Notes: generated from the sequence alone by a model not told the origin. A stretch of DNA of 42,501 nucleotides from Planctomycetaceae bacterium (GCA_007121535.1 SKKK01000267.1:1-42501); one strand, 5' to 3'. Counted from the first letter of the stretch, positions 7,708 through 18,267 are shown. A program made the numbers and translations.

Positions 7708-10700
7708 GTGGCGAGAACCAGTTTGGTACCCGCATGGTTATTGGGAGTGGTGGCGGCCGGTCTGGCGGCGACGTGGGGACATGGCGCCGAGCCCTCGAAC
7801 GACGCAAATGTTGTGCCGCTTGAAGCTACAGAAACCGACGGCGCCACGCAAGCGACCAGTCGCGATTGGCCGATGTGGGGCTACGATGCTCAACGCCGCT
7901 GGGCCACGGCGATGGACTTGGCCGGCGAATTGCACGTGCAGTGGACTCGACAATTGCCGACGCCGATACGAGCTTGGCCCGCGCAGATCGATGACCGAGA
8001 CAAACTCGAATTCGATCGTTCGTACAGCCCGATCGTGTCGGGGCGAATGCTGTTGGTCGCTTCGATGGTGACCGACAGCTTGACCGCCTACGATACCCGC
8101 TCGGGCCGGATGCAGTGGCGATTCCATGCCGATGGTCCGATGCGACTGGCGCCCGCAGCCCATGACGGCAACGTCTACGCCGTTTCGGATGATGGGTACC
8201 TGTACTGTGTGGATGTGGAGACCGGCGAATTGAAGTGGAAGTTCCTGGGCGGGCCGGAAGATCGTCGCCTGTTGGGCAACGCTCGATTGATCGGCCGCTG
8301 GCCCGCTCGCGGTGGCCCCGTCGTGCGCGACGGCCGAGTCTATTTTGCGGCCAGCGTCTGGCCGCTGATGGGAACGTTCGTCCATGCCCTGGATGCCCGG
8401 ACGGGCCAACCGGTGTGGTGCAACAGTGGCTCGGGAGCAATCTACAATCTTCACCAGCACAGCGGGGCCGACGCGTTCGGCGGCGTCGCCCCTCAGGGGT
8501 ACCTGGCGGTGGACGAGGATGTGTTGCTGGTCGCCGGCGGTCGGACGCCACCGGCTGCGTTCGATCTGGAATCGGGAAGACTCAAGTATTTTCACCAAGC
8601 CACGGGGATCGTCGGTAAGGCCGCCGGAGGCTATCGCGTGGCCGTTCAGCAGGGATGGTTCTACAACCACGGCTGGATGTACAGTCTGGAAGATGGTGCG
8701 CTGTTCGATGCCCTGAATGCCAGCGTGTTGACCGACGACGCGGTTTACGTCCTGTCGGACAACGGCAAACGACTGGAAGCGTACTCGCCGCGCCCCGACC
8801 AGCAGGAGGTCCAGGTGATCGATCGGCTGGGCCGAGGTCAATTGCGAAAACAGTATTCTCATCGACGGCTTTGGCGGGAAGATCTGGAACCTGGCATCGA
8901 TCGCCTGTACCTGCTCGCGGGCCAGCGTCTGTACGGCGGGTCAGCAGATGGACGAGTCGTGGCGATCGATTTGCCGACAGACGACCAGTCGGCATCGGTA
9001 ACCTGGCAGGGGCAAGTGGACGGCGCCGTTTGGGAAATGATCGCTGCCGACGACCGTCTGTTCGTCGTGACCGATGATGGCACCTTGGTTTGTTTCGGGG
9101 CCGAACCGGTGGCGGAAGCTCCGAGCTATTCGTCCTCGGGGGTTGCTGAATCTGGGCGGACCGCCGTTGAACCGTCCGGCGGTCCGAATTCCGAGTTAAT
9201 CGAACAGGCGGCAGATGGCGGCGGCTACGCCTTGGTGCTTGGCGCCGGAGACGACCATCTGGTAGACGGATTGCTGGAACACGGCGACCGGCACGTGATC
9301 GTGGTCGACCCGGATCCGGCACGCGTGGCGACGCTCCGCGAACGATTCATCGGCCGAGGCTGGTATGGGCGACGCGTCGCTTGTCACGCAGCTTGTCCTC
9401 GGACGTTCCCGTTCCCACCGTACATGGCGGAAGTCCTGGTCGTCGGCGACCGATCCGCGTTGGGCGATATCGCGCGGGACGGCGTGATCGAGCACCTGTT
9501 TCAAGCGCTGCGTCCTTATGGTGGCACCGCATTTCTACCATTGGATGCCGCCGAGCATGATTGGTTGGACGAGTGGATCGAGGCGGCGGACATGACCGGA
9601 GCCGTGCTCGAACGTCACGGCGACATGACGGTGCTCCGCCGGCACGGACCCTTGCCGGGCGCCGGCCAGTGGAGCCATCAATACGCGGACGCTGGCAACA
9701 CCGTCTACTCGACCGACGAACTCACTCGAGCACCGTTGGGCGTGCTCTGGTTCGGCGGTCCGTGCAACCAGCACCTGCTGCCGCGGCACGGCAACGGGCC
9801 GATCCCTCAGGTCGTCGGCGGACGGCTGGTCATCCTGGGCGTCGAAACGTTGAGCGCTCGTGACGTGTACACGGGCCGCGAGTTGTGGGTGAAGGAGTTG
9901 CCGGGCATCGGCCATCCCTTTACCGATCTGGACTTCGAAGAACGATGGCGTACGGGGGCTTACGTCCACATGAGCCGTGCGACGGGAATCGGCGCCAACT
10001 ATATCGGCAGCCCCTACGTGTCGTTGACCGATGGCATCTACGTGCGGCACCAGCAACGCATCTTGCGCTTGGATCCCACGACCGGTCGGAAGCAAAGCGA
10101 GTTTGCCTTGCCGATCGAAGCGCAGGCCAACTCGTTTGACGACTGGGGTCATCTCAGCGTCTTCGGAGACCACTTGATCACTACGGTGCATCCCCAGATT
10201 TTCGACGATCAACCGCTGGGTCGCCAGAATTGGAACGCGCTGTCCAGCAGCCGTCTGGTCGTGATGGATCGGCATGATGGCCGAGTGCTGTGGACCCGTC
10301 AGGCCGAGCTGGGTTTTCGGCACAACGCCATCGTCGCGGGCAACGGGACGGTGTTCGTCATCGACAGCCTGACTCCGGAAGCTCTCCAACGATCGGCGCG
10401 ACGCGGCGAGAACGCCGAAGGTGCTGCGGTGCTGGCACTGGATGCGGATACCGGTCAGCCGCGTTGGACGGTGAACGAGGATGTCTTCGGAACCTGGTTG
10501 GGCTACTCCGAAGAACACGATGTATTGATCCAAGCCGGCCGTCGAGGGATTTCGGGTGATCGTCGCGAGCTGACTGACGAACCCAACGATCGGATCGTCG
10601 CGTTGCGGGGCAGCGATGGCCGAATCTTATGGGATCGGCAAACCAGCTATGCCGGGCCGTTGGTGCTGCGCGACGACACGATCATCCCCGGCCCCTTGGC

Positions 10701-11622
10701 TCGCAACCGAGGCCCCTCAGCGTTCCTGGACCTGCTGACCGGTCAGGATCTATACCAGGATCATCCGCTGACCGATCAGAAGATCCCCTGGTCCTACGGC
10801 CGGACCTACGGCTGCAGTACGCACAACGCCAGCAAGTACCTGCTGACCTTTCGATCGGGCGCGGCCGGGTTCGCCGATATGACGGCCGCCGGCGGCACGG
10901 CCAACCTGAGCGGGTTTCGCGCCGGATGCACTAACAACCTGATCCCGGCCGACGGAGTGCTGAGCGCTCCGGATTACACGCGTACGTGTACCTGTTCCTA
11001 CCAGCAACAGACGTCTTTAGCACTGATCCACATGCCCGAAGTCGAAAATTGGATGTTCCATGCAATCGAGCGAGGCGACGGCATCCTCCGACGTTTGGGC
11101 CTGAATCTGGCCGCACCGGGAAATCGCATGTCGCCGACCGAAACGCTGTGGTTGAACTATCCCAGTGACGGTGGCGCGTCCCCCGATCTGGCCGTCGAGA
11201 TGACCGCAACGGACGAGCAGCCGTTTCGAATCCATTCGTCGTTGATCGATTCCGACTCGGACAGCCTGCCATGGGTTGCCGGTTCCGGGATCATCGGCCT
11301 CAACCGACTGGACCTGCCGTTGACTTCCGGTGAACCGACGCAGCAGGATGATCGTCCGCCGCGCCGCTACACAGTACGTCTGCACTTTCTCGAGCCCCGT
11401 GCCATCGATGTCGGGCAACGCGTCTTCGATGTGGTGCTGCAAGACCAAACCGTGTTGACCGACTTTGACATCGTGGCTCGGACCGGCGCCCCCAATCGCG
11501 CTTTGGTGACCGAACATCGTGATGTGCTGGCGAGCGACACCTTGCGTATCCAATTGCGAGCTGCCGAATCTTCCGAGCATCGACCCCTGCTATGTGGCAT
11601 GGAGATCGTCGAGGACCCTTGA
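7708..11622 (+). CDS. Exported PQQ-type double beta-propeller protein with methyltransferase-like insert and malectin-like C-terminus
   Basis: 1304 residues from a GTG start with AAAGGGG just upstream. Residues 1-27 are a Sec signal peptide (AATWGHGAEP cleavage region), so the protein acts outside the cytoplasm. Residues ~45-465 form a first PQQ-like propeller (DWPMWGYDAQRR, repeated LYCVDVETGELKW-type blades). Residues ~505-645 look like a class I methyltransferase Rossmann fold (LVLGAGDDHLVDGLLE, IVVDPDPARV, then a LFQALRPYGGTAF block). A second propeller runs ~650-1080, starting again with a SHQYADAGNTVYS blade. The end (~1165-1303) resembles a malectin-type carbohydrate-binding domain (YTVRLHFLEP, VFDVVLQ). 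The insert seems degenerate and faces a compartment without known SAM, so catalysis is doubtful. A 42-base gap leads to the phosphatase gene; the two are likely co-transcribed. Substrate unknown. Confidence 0.85.
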   Translation: MARTSLVPAWLLGVVAAGLAATWGHGAEPSNDANVVPLEATETDGATQATSRDWPMWGYDAQRRWATAMDLAGELHVQWTRQLPTPIRAWPAQIDDRDKLEFDRSYSPIVSGRMLLVASMVTDSLTAYDTRSGRMQWRFHADGPMRLAPAAHDGNVYAVSDDGYLYCVDVETGELKWKFLGGPEDRRLLGNARLIGRWPARGGPVVRDGRVYFAASVWPLMGTFVHALDARTGQPVWCNSGSGAIYNLHQHSGADAFGGVAPQGYLAVDEDVLLVAGGRTPPAAFDLESGRLKYFHQATGIVGKAAGGYRVAVQQGWFYNHGWMYSLEDGALFDALNASVLTDDAVYVLSDNGKRLEAYSPRPDQQEVQVIDRLGRGQLRKQYSHRRLWREDLEPGIDRLYLLAGQRLYGGSADGRVVAIDLPTDDQSASVTWQGQVDGAVWEMIAADDRLFVVTDDGTLVCFGAEPVAEAPSYSSSGVAESGRTAVEPSGGPNSELIEQAADGGGYALVLGAGDDHLVDGLLEHGDRHVIVVDPDPARVATLRERFIGRGWYGRRVACHAACPRTFPFPPYMAEVLVVGDRSALGDIARDGVIEHLFQALRPYGGTAFLPLDAAEHDWLDEWIEAADMTGAVLERHGDMTVLRRHGPLPGAGQWSHQYADAGNTVYSTDELTRAPLGVLWFGGPCNQHLLPRHGNGPIPQVVGGRLVILGVETLSARDVYTGRELWVKELPGIGHPFTDLDFEERWRTGAYVHMSRATGIGANYIGSPYVSLTDGIYVRHQQRILRLDPTTGRKQSEFALPIEAQANSFDDWGHLSVFGDHLITTVHPQIFDDQPLGRQNWNALSSSRLVVMDRHDGRVLWTRQAELGFRHNAIVAGNGTVFVIDSLTPEALQRSARRGENAEGAAVLALDADTGQPRWTVNEDVFGTWLGYSEEHDVLIQAGRRGISGDRRELTDEPNDRIVALRGSDGRILWDRQTSYAGPLVLRDDTIIPGPLARNRGPSAFLDLLTGQDLYQDHPLTDQKIPWSYGRTYGCSTHNASKYLLTFRSGAAGFADMTAAGGTANLSGFRAGCTNNLIPADGVLSAPDYTRTCTCSYQQQTSLALIHMPEVENWMFHAIERGDGILRRLGLNLAAPGNRMSPTETLWLNYPSDGGASPDLAVEMTATDEQPFRIHSSLIDSDSDSLPWVAGSGIIGLNRLDLPLTSGEPTQQDDRPPRRYTVRLHFLEPRAIDVGQRVFDVVLQDQTVLTDFDIVARTGAPNRALVTEHRDVLASDTLRIQLRAAESSEHRPLLCGMEIVEDP

Positions 11623-11664
11623 CGGGCTTTCCCTTCTCACCTGAAGAACCAAGGAGTTTCCAAC

Positions 11665-14163
11665 GTGAAGATTCGCATGATCCCCCTGTGCTTCATCGTA
11701 TTGTTGATTGCCCGCTTCGGCGTGGCAGCGGAATTCGTCAGCGATTTTTCGACTACCCCGGATCGGGTTTGGATCGGGGCGGCTTACTGGGCCAACCCGA
11801 TGGAGGATTGGCAGGTACGCGATGGCCGCCTGGAATGCATCAGCGATGGAGGCAACCGGAACGTCCACGTGCTGACCCATCAGTTGGCCGATCGGTCCGG
11901 CGATTTTGAAATGTCGGTGCGAGCCGGATTGCTGGAACGCGGTTCCAGCGGCTCGGTCGGTTTTCGCATTGGCATTGCCGACAGTATCGTCGATTATCGA
12001 GGTAATTGTTTCTGGGGCCGGGGCGTTCACGCCGTGTTGACCGTTGATGGAGTGCTGATTCTGGCCGATCAGCGCAGCAAGCTGGGCGTTGGAATCGATC
12101 TGAACGACGTGACACTGCATCTGCGGGGTGTTCCCGAAGACTCGCAGTATCGTTTGACCCTGTCGGTGGCCGACGCCGATGGTGATCCGATCGGTGAACT
12201 GTCGGCCCAAGTGGCGGCGAACGAGCTGGTCGGCAACATCGCGCTGGTCAACAACCACCTGGCACGTGGCGACCATTCGCGTTTCTGGTTCCGCGACTGG
12301 ACCATCCGCGGCGCGAAGATCCAGTCGAATCCCGATCAGACGTTCGGCCCGATCCTCTGGGCCATGCATACGTTGAGCGACAATCGGGATGCGGACGGTC
12401 ACGTGTTGAAGATGACCGCTCAGATGCCTCCGATGAGTCGCGCTGATTCGCAGGTGGTGAATCTGGAAGTCCGGCGAGATGGACGGTGGCAGCAGATCGG
12501 CAGCGAAACGATCGAACCGGAAGCTCGGACGGCTACCTTCCGCATCGCCCGTTGGCCGGCGACGCAGGACGTGCCGTACCGCTTGGTTTACGAAACTGTG
12601 ACCACCGCTGGCCGCACATTGCGGCACGATTGGGCGGGCACGGTGCGGCGAGACCCGGTGGATCGACCGGTCAGCGTGGCGGGTCTAACGTGCCAGATGC
12701 ATTATGGATTTCCCTACGAACCGCTGGTCCGCAATCTGGAGGCACTCGATCCCGACGTGCTCTATTTCTCCGGCGACCAGTTGTACGAACAAAACGGCCA
12801 TTTCGGAGTGATTCGCGAGCCGGCCGACCGCGCCATCTTGAACTACTTGCGCAAGTGGTACATGTTCGGATGGGCTTTCGGCGATCTGATGCGCGACCGG
12901 CCCACCATCGTGCTGCCCGACGACCATGATGTGTATCACGGCAATCTGTGGGGCGAAGGCGGGAAGGAGATGCCGACCGAGGGCGAACAATACCGGACGC
13001 TGACCGGTGACCGGCCCGGCTATATCATGCCCGTGCCTTTCGTAAATGTGGTGCATCGTACGCAGACGGCCCACCATCCGGATCTGTTCGATCCTGCCCC
13101 GGCCAAACGAGACATCAGCGTGTTTTACGGAGACATGGTCTACGGCCGGTTGAGCTTCGCCATGGTCAGCGATCGTCAGTTCAAATCGGGGCCGCAGCGA
13201 GTCGATACCGGCAGCGGACGCCTCGATCATCTGGAGGATCCTGCGATCGACCCGCTGACGCTGGACAAACCCGGCCTGACGATGCTGGGCGAACGGCAGA
13301 AGAAGTTCCTGGAGCACTGGGCGACCGATTGGCGTGGGGCCGACATGAAGGTTCTGTTGAGCGGTACGACCTTTGCCAATTCGGCAACCCATCATGGATC
13401 CTATGACGGCCGTCTGCTGGCCGACATCGACTCGGGTGGCTGGCCCCAAACGGCTCGTCGTCGCGTATTGCAAATCGCTCGCAGCGCGCTGGCCTTTCAC
13501 ATCAGCGGCGACCAGCACTTGGCCTCGTTGATCCAACACGGCATCGATCAACAGCGCGACGCCATCTGGGGCTTTTGTACACCGGCCATCGCTGTGGGCT
13601 ACCAACGCTGGTGGCGACCGGACGAGGTCGATATGCCGCACGCGAATCGGCCGGAACACAATCTGCCGAACACCGGGGAATACATCGATGGTCTGGGCAA
13701 CAAGATCTTCGTCCATGCGGTGGCCAATCCCGAGGGAATCCGAGACGACCATCGCTATCGACAGGCTCAGATCAAGGCATCGGGTTTTGGACTGTGTCGC
13801 TTCGATCCGGTCCAGCGTACGATCGAGGTACACTGTTACCAGTTTCTGGTCGACGTCAGCGCTCCGAATCAGGACCATCAATTTCCCGGCTGGCCCGTCA
13901 CGTTGACACAGCGGGATCAAGACGGCCGGACCGTCGTCGGCTATCTACCGGAACTGCAAGTCGGTGACGTGCAGCGAGCCGTTGCCTTGGTGTACGACCA
14001 GACGAATGACGAGCTGCTGTACGGGTGGCCGGTGCAGGGTGACGTTTTTCGCCCGTGGGTCTTTGACAGCCAATCCACGTACACCGTTCGGCTGGGCGAT
14101 CCCGATACCGAGGATTGGAAAACGTATTCGGACTTGCAAGTTGAATCGTCCGAGGATCGCTAA
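11665..14163 (+). CDS. Exported PhoD-like metallophosphoesterase with N-terminal lectin-like domain
   Basis: 832 residues; GTG start chosen from AAGGAG at 11651-11656. Residues 1-21 are a signal peptide. Residues ~22-225 resemble a concanavalin-type (LamG/DUF1080-like) sandwich that may bind glycans. The catalytic part follows: metal-binding blocks YFSGDQLYEQNG (~366), LPDDHDVYHGN (~416) and FHISGDQHLASL (~611), matching the alkaline phosphatase D/purple-acid-like fold. By family knowledge it hydrolyses phosphomono- or diesters in the periplasm using divalent metals; the substrate cannot be told. Two inserts between the metal motifs make it longer than typical PhoD (~450-550). It is second in a likely operon with the exported propeller protein and converges on the ABC-transporter operon ending at 14239. 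Confidence 0.87.
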   Translation: MKIRMIPLCFIVLLIARFGVAAEFVSDFSTTPDRVWIGAAYWANPMEDWQVRDGRLECISDGGNRNVHVLTHQLADRSGDFEMSVRAGLLERGSSGSVGFRIGIADSIVDYRGNCFWGRGVHAVLTVDGVLILADQRSKLGVGIDLNDVTLHLRGVPEDSQYRLTLSVADADGDPIGELSAQVAANELVGNIALVNNHLARGDHSRFWFRDWTIRGAKIQSNPDQTFGPILWAMHTLSDNRDADGHVLKMTAQMPPMSRADSQVVNLEVRRDGRWQQIGSETIEPEARTATFRIARWPATQDVPYRLVYETVTTAGRTLRHDWAGTVRRDPVDRPVSVAGLTCQMHYGFPYEPLVRNLEALDPDVLYFSGDQLYEQNGHFGVIREPADRAILNYLRKWYMFGWAFGDLMRDRPTIVLPDDHDVYHGNLWGEGGKEMPTEGEQYRTLTGDRPGYIMPVPFVNVVHRTQTAHHPDLFDPAPAKRDISVFYGDMVYGRLSFAMVSDRQFKSGPQRVDTGSGRLDHLEDPAIDPLTLDKPGLTMLGERQKKFLEHWATDWRGADMKVLLSGTTFANSATHHGSYDGRLLADIDSGGWPQTARRRVLQIARSALAFHISGDQHLASLIQHGIDQQRDAIWGFCTPAIAVGYQRWWRPDEVDMPHANRPEHNLPNTGEYIDGLGNKIFVHAVANPEGIRDDHRYRQAQIKASGFGLCRFDPVQRTIEVHCYQFLVDVSAPNQDHQFPGWPVTLTQRDQDGRTVVGYLPELQVGDVQRAVALVYDQTNDELLYGWPVQGDVFRPWVFDSQSTYTVRLGDPDTEDWKTYSDLQVESSEDR

Positions 14164-14238
14164 TCCCCGTCCCGAAAGCCGGACCGTACGATCGCCGAGA
14201 TGCCATGAGCCTGCCCGCGTCTCAGTTCGTTTTGGAAT

Positions 14239-15381
14239 TCAAGCATTGCGGAGAGCGCTGACGATTTGCGTCCGGGCGGCTTGAAAGGCCGGCACGATAG
14301 CTGCCAGGACGCCGACGGCTAGTGAGACGGCGATGCCCATGGCACCGAGTTGCCAGGACGGGCGGAAGGCGATCGTCACCCCTTCCGCTCCGATGGCCAT
14401 GCCACCCGACGCGATCAACGCCAAGGCCGCGATCGTCCCCAGGACGCCGCCAAAAACGCACATCAGCAGGCTCTCGGCGATCACAAGGCGAAAGATCCGC
14501 GCGGGACGCAGTCCCAACGTTTGCAGGACGGCATGCTCGCGGATGCGGTCCTGGACCGACATCACCGTCGTCGTGGCGACCAAGGACAGGACCAGCGCGA
14601 CACAGGCGTAGCCCAGCCAGTGCGCAAAACCGATCAGATCGACCAGATCGGACAGCACGCTCGCTTGGAACGCCCCCTTGCGTCGAGTGGTGGTCGCCAC
14701 CGGCCCGGCTTTCAGTGCCTGGTCGATGGCGCGGGCCACCGCCTCCGGTTCGGCATCGTCCGTCAGATGGACCTCGTGCTGGGTCACCAGTCCGGCGGCG
14801 TTCATGCCCGGCGTGTACTGAAGGAACGGCAAGTCCGTGTAGATCAGGTTTTCTTCGGCAGGCACGGCTGACTCGAAGACTCCGGCTACCCTCACCGAAA
14901 TTTCGCCGATCGAAAACTGTTCCCCCATGGCCAGATTGTGCCGTCGGGCCACGGTGCGGCCCACCAGAGCGGCGTCATGACGCCCGGCGAACTCGGTCCA
15001 GTCTCCCGATGTGAGCTGCAGATCGCGCGCGGATCGGAGTTTCCCGACCGGAAGGCCGTTGAAGACAATCGCATCCAGGATGGCTCGGCAGTTGTTCGTC
15101 CAGACCAGCACCGGGACCACGTCTGCGACGCCGGGTACGGTGCGGATGCGGTCGGCGTAGTCGTGCGGGAGACGGCTGCTGGTCGGGCAGAAACGGTTCT
15201 CCTGAAATACGATCAGGGTCCGCTGAGCGTGTTCGTCCTCCGTCAGCCGCCTGAGTCCTTCCTGAACCGAGCCGACGAAGCAGAACACCAGTAACGCCAC
15301 CGCGGCACCACTGACGGTCAGCAGCGTGCGCGCTCGGCGGCGCCAAAGGCTCTTGATCACATAGGGAGTAAAGCGGAACAT
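14239..15381 (-). CDS. ABC transporter permease, FtsX/MacB type (second permease)
   Basis: 380 residues from [12 protein letters not shown]; the start at 15381 is preferred over an upstream ATG at 15411 because AGAAAGG precedes it and it falls 13 bases after the ATPase stop. One N-terminal membrane helix ([18 protein letters not shown]) is followed by a large periplasmic domain (~45-250) and three C-terminal helices ([57 protein letters not shown]), the MacB/LolE topology. Such permeases do not usually move a substrate across the inner membrane but transmit ATP-driven motion to periplasmic partners. It is the last gene of a six-gene minus-strand operon. Confidence 0.88.
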   Translation of the reverse strand: MFRFTPYVIKSLWRRRARTLLTVSGAAVALLVFCFVGSVQEGLRRLTEDEHAQRTLIVFQENRFCPTSSRLPHDYADRIRTVPGVADVVPVLVWTNNCRAILDAIVFNGLPVGKLRSARDLQLTSGDWTEFAGRHDAALVGRTVARRHNLAMGEQFSIGEISVRVAGVFESAVPAEENLIYTDLPFLQYTPGMNAAGLVTQHEVHLTDDAEPEAVARAIDQALKAGPVATTTRRKGAFQASVLSDLVDLIGFAHWLGYACVALVLSLVATTTVMSVQDRIREHAVLQTLGLRPARIFRLVIAESLLMCVFGGVLGTIAALALIASGGMAIGAEGVTIAFRPSWQLGAMGIAVSLAVGVLAAIVPAFQAARTQIVSALRNA

Positions 15382-15394
15382 GATGGACCTTTCT

Positions 15395-16117
15395 CTATCT
15401 GGCCATGGCATGAGGCTGTTCTTGCCGACCGTGACGCTTCGGGGTGGCTTCGATAATCCGTCCGCGGTCCAGCCGCAGACAACGGGTGCCGATGGAGGCC
15501 ACCTGCTGGTCGTGGGTGACCATCAGCATGGTCATGCCCAGTTCCCGGTTCAGCCGTCCCAGCAGCACTTGAATCTGCTCGCTGGTCGTCGCGTCCAGGC
15601 TGCCGGTCGGTTCGTCGGCCACGATGATCGCCGGATGGGCGACGATGGCGCGGGCGATGCCCACCCGCTGTTCCTGCCCCCCGGAAAGTTGTCGGGGATA
15701 GTGGTCGACCCGATCCGTGAGTCCGACGGCCTCCAACGCCACCTCGACTCGCTTCCGGCGTTCGGCACCGGACAGGGGCAACAGCAGCAGGGGCAGTTCG
15801 ACGTTCTCGTAAGCGGTGAGAACGGGGATCAGGTTTTGCGTCTGAAAGATGTAACCCAGATTTGCAGCCCGCCAGTCGGCCAGCCGACTGCGCGACAGCC
15901 GCGTGATTTCGGTCCCGGCGACGTTGATCGACCCCTGATCGGCGCGGTCGATTCCGGCGAGCAGATTGAGCAGTGTACTCTTGCCGGTGCCGCTGGCTCC
16001 CATCAGCGCGACAAACTGGCCCGACTCGATGTCCAAGTCCACGTTGTCCAGGGGAGTGATGGTCTCGTCACCTTTGCGAAAACATTTCGTCAGATTGCGG
16101 ATTTCAACCAGTGCCAT
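15395..16117 (-). CDS. ABC transporter ATP-binding protein (LolD/MacB type)
   Basis: 240 residues. Walker [10 protein letters not shown] at 40-48, Q-loop FQTQN at 91-95, signature LSGGQEQR at 144-151 and Walker B IIVADEP at 164-170 are all intact. It belongs to the LolD/MacB/FtsE-like class that pairs with FtsX-type permeases. It is the only ATPase of the operon while there are two permeases, so a heteromeric 2:1:1 complex is the simple reading. Gaps of 49 bases to the adaptor upstream and 13 to the permease downstream support co-transcription. Confidence 0.93.
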   Translation of the reverse strand: MALVEIRNLTKCFRKGDETITPLDNVDLDIESGQFVALMGASGTGKSTLLNLLAGIDRADQGSINVAGTEITRLSRSRLADWRAANLGYIFQTQNLIPVLTAYENVELPLLLLPLSGAERRKRVEVALEAVGLTDRVDHYPRQLSGGQEQRVGIARAIVAHPAIIVADEPTGSLDATTSEQIQVLLGRLNRELGMTMLMVTHDQQVASIGTRCLRLDRGRIIEATPKRHGRQEQPHAMAR

Positions 16118-16166
16118 GCCTACCTCTCATTGGGTTGTCCTTCGTTCGTGGAATACCACTTGCGTG

Positions 16167-17735
16167 CTACGGACCGCGTGCGGATGCTGTCATGCCGAGG
16201 CGATCGTCCTCGCCGGAAATCGTTACGCGGTCTCCGTCTTCCAGTCGCTCGCGGCCCCCGGCGATCAACCGATCGGTCGGCGTCAACCCTTCGACCACTT
16301 CCACCAAGGTGTCGGTGCCGGCCTGTCCCAGCCGCACGCGTGTTCGGCGGGCCGTGCCGCGTGGATCGACGACCCACACGGCATGGCCGTCGTCGGCCGA
16401 TTCGACCAGTTCCCGAGGCGCCAGCAAACGCTCCGGCTGCTGGGACTCTTCGGATTCGGAGTCCGGCTTGTCCGGCGCGAGGAAAGTGGCTGTCACCAGC
16501 ATTTCGGGACGCACCGTCTCCGGGGGCGACGTAATCGCGACCTTGACCTCCAACGTGTTTTTCTGAATGTCCGCTTGCGAGGTGCTGTGCAAAACGTAAC
16601 CCTGCATCGGCTCGTTCGCCGATGCCGTCTCGATTCGGACCGGCTGTCCCGGCTGGACCAGAGGTACGTCTTCGAGCCGCACATCCGCCCGGACCTGAAG
16701 CATCTGGGGATCGTACAGCGTGACGATGATGTTGGCCTTGTATTCTCCACCGGGGTCGATCCCCATCACGCGCGACCCGGGCCGGGCGACCAGCGACAGG
16801 ACGCGTCCGGCAGTGGGCGATTCGACGACCATGCGATCCAGGCGAAGCTGGGCGGCCTGTACCGCCAATATCGCTTGACGCTCGTTCCCCTCGGCGACCG
16901 ACACCAGCGCCTCGGTGCTGGCGGCCTGCCGCGTCTCGTCGATCAGCAATTCAAGCTGTCGGGCCAAGGCATCCCGCCTCTGGCGCAGGGCGTCCGCTTC
17001 GCGTTCGAGTCGCGGCGCGCGGGCTTCCAATTCCTTCGCTTCGGCCAGGGCGATATCGTACTCGCGCTGTGCCTGCTGAACGGCCCGCCCCGCCAGCGCC
17101 TCGCCCGCCTCTTGCTTCCCGGCCAGGTCCTTTCGAGCGAACTCCACGCGCGCCTCGGCGGCCTGGGTCAGGAACGGCAAACGAGCCAATTCCGTTTCGG
17201 TCGTGGCGAGCAGCGATTCTGCTTCGGCCAGCGCGGCTTGGAGATGCACCGGATGTTCCAGCCGCAGCCGGGCGGCGCGCAGCTCCGCCCTTGCAGCCGC
17301 CAATTCGGCAGAGCGCAAGGCGAGCGTCGCCTGAGCCTGCTCAAGCGCCAGCCTTGCATCGGTGTCGATCAGCCGCGCCACCGGCTGGCCGGCCGCGATC
17401 TGCTGACCTTCCACAACCAGCAACTCGTGCACGACGCCTTCCGCCAGCGCCGAGACCACCACCGGCGTCGGACGCGGCTCGACCCAGCCCGCGGCTTGAA
17501 ACAGCGGTGCTCCGACCTGTTGGACTTCGGCTCGCGCGACGACCACCGGGACGACCGTGACCGGCTTGGCCGACACAAGCCGGTCACGCGCCGCCCAACC
17601 GAGCATCGTCAGAAACCCGAGAATCACGATGCCGGGCAGGACGTAGCGCGAAAATACCGCTCGACGGCGGGCTCGCTGCGGAGGTATCGCCTTGCGGCGG
17701 TCGAGCGCCAGGGCCCCGAGATCGACTTCGGTCAT
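16167..17735 (-). CDS. Membrane-fusion (HlyD/RND-type periplasmic) adaptor
   Basis: 522 residues. A basic cytoplasmic start is followed by one membrane helix (~28-49, VLPGIVILGFLTMLGWAA). A biotinyl-lipoyl half (VVSALAEGVVHELLVVEG, ~92-110) precedes a long alpha-helical hairpin rich in Ala, Glu, Gln and Arg (~128-320), then the second lipoyl half (VVESPTAGRVLSLVARPG), a beta-barrel and a C-terminal domain ending GLTPTDRLIAGGRERLEDGD. The adaptor links the inner-membrane ABC complex to an outer-membrane channel; none is encoded in the window. The hairpin is longer than in many MacA homologues. A GGGAG ribosome site lies about 10 bases before ATG 17735, and the gap to the lipoprotein gene is only 13 bases. 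Confidence 0.9.
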   Translation of the reverse strand: MTEVDLGALALDRRKAIPPQRARRRAVFSRYVLPGIVILGFLTMLGWAARDRLVSAKPVTVVPVVVARAEVQQVGAPLFQAAGWVEPRPTPVVVSALAEGVVHELLVVEGQQIAAGQPVARLIDTDARLALEQAQATLALRSAELAAARAELRAARLRLEHPVHLQAALAEAESLLATTETELARLPFLTQAAEARVEFARKDLAGKQEAGEALAGRAVQQAQREYDIALAEAKELEARAPRLEREADALRQRRDALARQLELLIDETRQAASTEALVSVAEGNERQAILAVQAAQLRLDRMVVESPTAGRVLSLVARPGSRVMGIDPGGEYKANIIVTLYDPQMLQVRADVRLEDVPLVQPGQPVRIETASANEPMQGYVLHSTSQADIQKNTLEVKVAITSPPETVRPEMLVTATFLAPDKPDSESEESQQPERLLAPRELVESADDGHAVWVVDPRGTARRTRVRLGQAGTDTLVEVVEGLTPTDRLIAGGRERLEDGDRVTISGEDDRLGMTASARGP

Positions 17736-17748
17736 GGCGGCAGACTCC

Positions 17749-18267
17749 CTAATCCTTTACCACGTGCACTTTATCGGCCAACACGGTCAAATTCCCTTGG
17801 TCGTCCCGCTGTGCCCTGCCGCGCACCACGACTTTCGAGAGTTCTGCCACGCCGAGCAGTTCACGGGCGTCTTTCGAGACGGGTTGGGCATCCGGCCCGA
17901 CGATCTGGACCAATGCCAATTGACCGGCCGTGTCCGAACAGCAGTAATCCCACGGCGTCGCAGAGCCCTGCTGGTCGGGACACCCCAGGAGCTTCGCGTC
18001 GACGAGCGTAAATGCGGCGAGTCCCTCGACGAACGGCCTCGCCGTGCCGCCGATGCGCCCTTCGACGGCGATCGCGTCGCCGTTTCGACTATCGTTGTGC
18101 GCCTGTGCCACGCCGAGGACATCCGCAGGCTTGTCCTGCAGCAGATAGGCCGGATCCGGCGCGCTGCGCGCATTGGTCGACGCGCTTGGGGCCTTCGATT
18201 CGGAGCAACCCGCCACAAGCGAAGCAGCGACGGCCAACAGCCCCGCGATCTTGGTCGTATTCAACAT
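17749..18267 (-). CDS. Lipoprotein of unknown function (172 aa)
   Basis: A signal peptide ending in lipobox LVAGC (C21) makes this a predicted lipoprotein. The mature part has a compact beta-rich look: GDAIAVEGRIGG near 63-74, AAFTLVDAKLLGC, a TPWDYCCSD motif near 107-115, and VVVRGRAQRDDQGNLTVLADKVHV at the end. This resembles an OB-fold-like domain seen in planctomycete lipoproteins beside metal or drug exporters, but I cannot name a family with certainty. The four clustered cysteines (after LLG, in DYCCSD) could bind metal or form disulfides. It sits between the first permease and the adaptor in the same operon, so a periplasmic accessory role is likely. Confidence 0.75.
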   Translation of the reverse strand: MLNTTKIAGLLAVAASLVAGCSESKAPSASTNARSAPDPAYLLQDKPADVLGVAQAHNDSRNGDAIAVEGRIGGTARPFVEGLAAFTLVDAKLLGCPDQQGSATPWDYCCSDTAGQLALVQIVGPDAQPVSKDARELLGVAELSKVVVRGRAQRDDQGNLTVLADKVHVVKD

